DNA of 17,645 nt from Candidatus Helarchaeota archaeon (GTDB lineage Archaea; Asgardarchaeota; Lokiarchaeia; Helarchaeales; HEL-GB-A): the NCBI GenBank assembly GCA_016840125.1, contig JAEOSY010000246.1:1-17645 (forward strand), read 5' to 3'. Below, piece by piece: positions 16,306 to 17,645 of this stretch. The translations under genes and the position numbers were made by a program. Under the pieces are notes generated by a model. That model had not been told where the DNA came from. It saw only the letters and a list, made by a program, of their open reading frames with translations, and searched no databases. The number at the start of each line of letters is the position of its first letter. Positions within the stretch are counted from its first letter, which is position 1.

Positions 16306-17175
16306 TCATTCCAATCTGAGCAATTTCTGGGCGTTTAGGCCCATTATTTTTTCAATTTCGTTGAAGGATAAGTAATCATTGTTTTGAAAGAGGTAGACAC
16401 AAGCTTCGATCATTTCCGGACAAAATCCATCGGACCCAAAGAGAATTTTATCCATACCTATGACTTCCTTAGCGTGCAACAGGATCTCCCGTAACTTATT
16501 TGGCATCATATACATCAAATTGCTAATATCTAAATGGACATTTGGGAACTGGCAGGCTAGAGCGACCCCTATGTCGCTCCATGGATAGCCGCAATGGGCT
16601 AAGATGGTTTTCATTTTCGGGTAGGAGGCGATTACCGTATCTAGCATCGCGGGATTTGCCGAACTGAGTCCCATTTTGGTTCCTGGAGTACCTGGTGGAG
16701 GATACCCTGTATGAAACAACACAGGAACATCATGTGTGGTCGCTATTTCATAAGCAGAATAAAGATTTTTTTCGTTTAATTGTTTTTTACGGAAAGGTAG
16801 GAGAATTTTTAATCCCTTAAAACCTTCTTCGGTTAAAGCACGATCGACCGCCTGCGAAATCTCTGAAGGGTCTTCAGATTTCTCCGGTGGGTTATAAAAA
16901 GGGATGAAAAAGTCGGGTTTCGCCTTTACCCAACTCTTAATCCGCTCATTTTCCTTAGCACTTGCAGCCAGTAAAACTACTTTATCTAAACCCGCCCTTT
17001 CGGCATGTGCAGCAGTCTTTTCTAGAATATTTTTTGTAGTAATAGGTTTAATTTTATCCAGTGCATTCAAAATTCGTTGTTGAAATCCATATCCTTCAAA
17101 AACCTGAAACCCGCTCTTCAAGGTTTGAATGGTGTTTGTCTCATAAAATAAATGACAATGACAATCTATTCGCAT
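16306..17175 (-). CDS. Amidohydrolase family 2 metal-dependent hydrolase or decarboxylase
   Basis: 289 residues with an amidohydrolase_2 (ACMSD-like) TIM barrel. The likely metal ligands and catalytic residues appear in order: DCHCH (H6, H8), LFHTG (H155), LAHCG (H194) and FGSDG (D249), with KILLPF near 123-128 on an inner strand. Members are hydrolases or non-oxidative decarboxylases of small, often aromatic or cyclic, acids; the sequence does not show which. There is no signal peptide. It converges on the AOR gene with two bases between the stops, so the two probably share an overlapping 3' end. A TATA-like element 26 to 31 bases before the ATG would give an almost leaderless transcript. 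Other alternatives inside the superfamily, such as a TatD-like or lactonase role, cannot be excluded. Confidence 0.85.
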   Translation of the reverse strand: MRIDCHCHLFYETNTIQTLKSGFQVFEGYGFQQRILNALDKIKPITTKNILEKTAAHAERAGLDKVVLLAASAKENERIKSWVKAKPDFFIPFYNPPEKSEDPSEISQAVDRALTEEGFKGLKILLPFRKKQLNEKNLYSAYEIATTHDVPVLFHTGYPPPGTPGTKMGLSSANPAMLDTVIASYPKMKTILAHCGYPWSDIGVALACQFPNVHLDISNLMYMMPNKLREILLHAKEVIGMDKILFGSDGFCPEMIEACVYLFQNNDYLSFNEIEKIMGLNAQKLLRLE

Positions 17176-17200
17176 AAGCTTAACAGTTAAACATTTAACA

Positions 17201-17206
17201 TATAAA
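17201..17206 (-). promoter_or_regulatory. TATA box for the amidohydrolase gene, possibly shared with divergent gene
   Basis: Read on the minus strand, TTTATA follows an A/T-rich AATTAAAA stretch and lies about 28 bases before the ATG at 17175. Initiation about 25 bases downstream would fall almost at the start codon, giving a leaderless or near-leaderless mRNA; no ribosome binding site is seen before this ATG, which fits. On the plus strand the same stretch (ACATATAAATTTT) lies about 48 bases before the ATG at 17251 and could serve that gene too. Confidence 0.5.
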
Positions 17207-17250
17207 TTTTAATTTCTATGCATTATAGATCAAAATTTAGAGGAATAGAT

Positions 17251-17645
17251 ATGTTACAATTAAAAAAGTTTGCCAATTGGCCCTCTGACAAGACTCTGAA
17301 GATGTCACTGATTATAGGGGTTGCCTTACTAGTTATTATATATCCACTTATGATGTGGTTATTCACCCTATCAGGAGATACCACGAACATACTTGCAAGT
17401 CAACTTTCTTTTAGTGGACCGTTCCTAAAAGCACAATACGCGATTATCAACGGAGCTGGAGGTCTAGAAAGTTATCGGTTAGCTCAAACCCTTGATTATG
17501 GGTTCATGATAAGTTATGGCTTACTCATTTTCACCATAGGTCTAATGATTTCCCGTAAATTCGATGAGAACACATTATGGCGAAAAATCGGATTGATAAT
17601 GGCGTTAAGCGGAGTTGTAACTGCAATTCTCGATGCATTTGAGAA
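17251..17645 (+). CDS. Unidentified multi-pass membrane protein, N-terminal part
   Basis: The frame opens with ATG at 17251 and is still open at the right edge after 131 codons. GAGG at 17240-17243, seven bases upstream, is a strong ribosome binding site. Hydrophobic segments lie at about 18-40, 83-100 and 113-127, with a 40-residue polar loop (about 41-82) between the first two. Basic residues at the N-terminus (LKK, SDKTLK) and after the second helix (SRKF, WRK) put the N-terminus in the cytoplasm and the long loop outside. I do not recognise the family. It is divergent from the amidohydrolase across a 75-base gap. Confidence 0.8.
   Translation, partial: MLQLKKFANWPSDKTLKMSLIIGVALLVIIYPLMMWLFTLSGDTTNILASQLSFSGPFLKAQYAIINGAGGLESYRLAQTLDYGFMISYGLLIFTIGLMISRKFDENTLWRKIGLIMALSGVVTAILDAFE

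Noticed and set aside
1..17645. Mobile element, prophage, CRISPR or defence island
   Set aside because: No transposase, integrase, terminal repeats, repeat array or nuclease genes were seen; gene order and composition look even throughout.

Overview
The window reads as a stretch of genome from an uncultured anaerobic prokaryote, most likely an archaeon. The evidence is indirect. There are AT-rich TATA-like elements at archaeal spacing (clearest at 6544-6552 and 17201-17206), ribosome binding sites matching an archaeal 16S tail, a tungsten-type aldehyde:ferredoxin oxidoreductase, a corrinoid methyl carrier with several URO-D-fold methyltransferases, and secreted or membrane proteins rich in N-glycosylation sequons. 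This mix is familiar from Asgard-type genomes, but no marker gene here settles the lineage. The window is densely coded. No gene-free stretch exceeds about 150 bases, and I see no tRNA, rRNA, CRISPR array or mobile element.

Layout. The left part, on the minus strand, reads leftward as two transcription units. The first is a GH94-type glycoside phosphorylase-like protein (6490-3773) coupled by an ATGA overlap to a URO-D family methyltransferase (3776-2607). The second is a small coiled-coil/membrane protein (2529-1972), a secreted PHP-fold DUF3604 protein (1956-139) and a gene cut by the window edge (116-1). A divergent promoter region at 6491-6589 separates these from a plus-strand operon holding a corrinoid protein (6590-7219) and two more URO-D family proteins (7225-8388 and 8389-9486). 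Next comes a separately promoted small protein with a Cys/His-rich tail (9633-10136), closed by a perfect 11-bp hairpin. A further plus-strand run encodes an M19 dipeptidase, a membrane-anchored glycerophosphodiester phosphodiesterase, an IlvD/Edd dehydratase and an AOR-family oxidoreductase. An amidohydrolase converges on the AOR gene from the right, and a divergent membrane protein runs off the right edge.

How the genes may work together (inference). The central 2607-9486 block looks like a corrinoid-dependent methyl-transfer module: one methyl carrier, three URO-D-fold methyltransferases with different metal-site signatures, and a glycoside-active enzyme translationally coupled to one of them. 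A plausible reading is use of a methylated or methoxylated compound, possibly a methylated glycoside. The dehydratase and AOR downstream could process sugar acids and aldehydes. No corrinoid reductive activator, MtrH-like methyltransferase or transporter lies in the window, so the substrate and the final methyl acceptor are unknown. The DUF3604 protein, the phosphodiesterase and probably the two edge proteins act at the cell surface.
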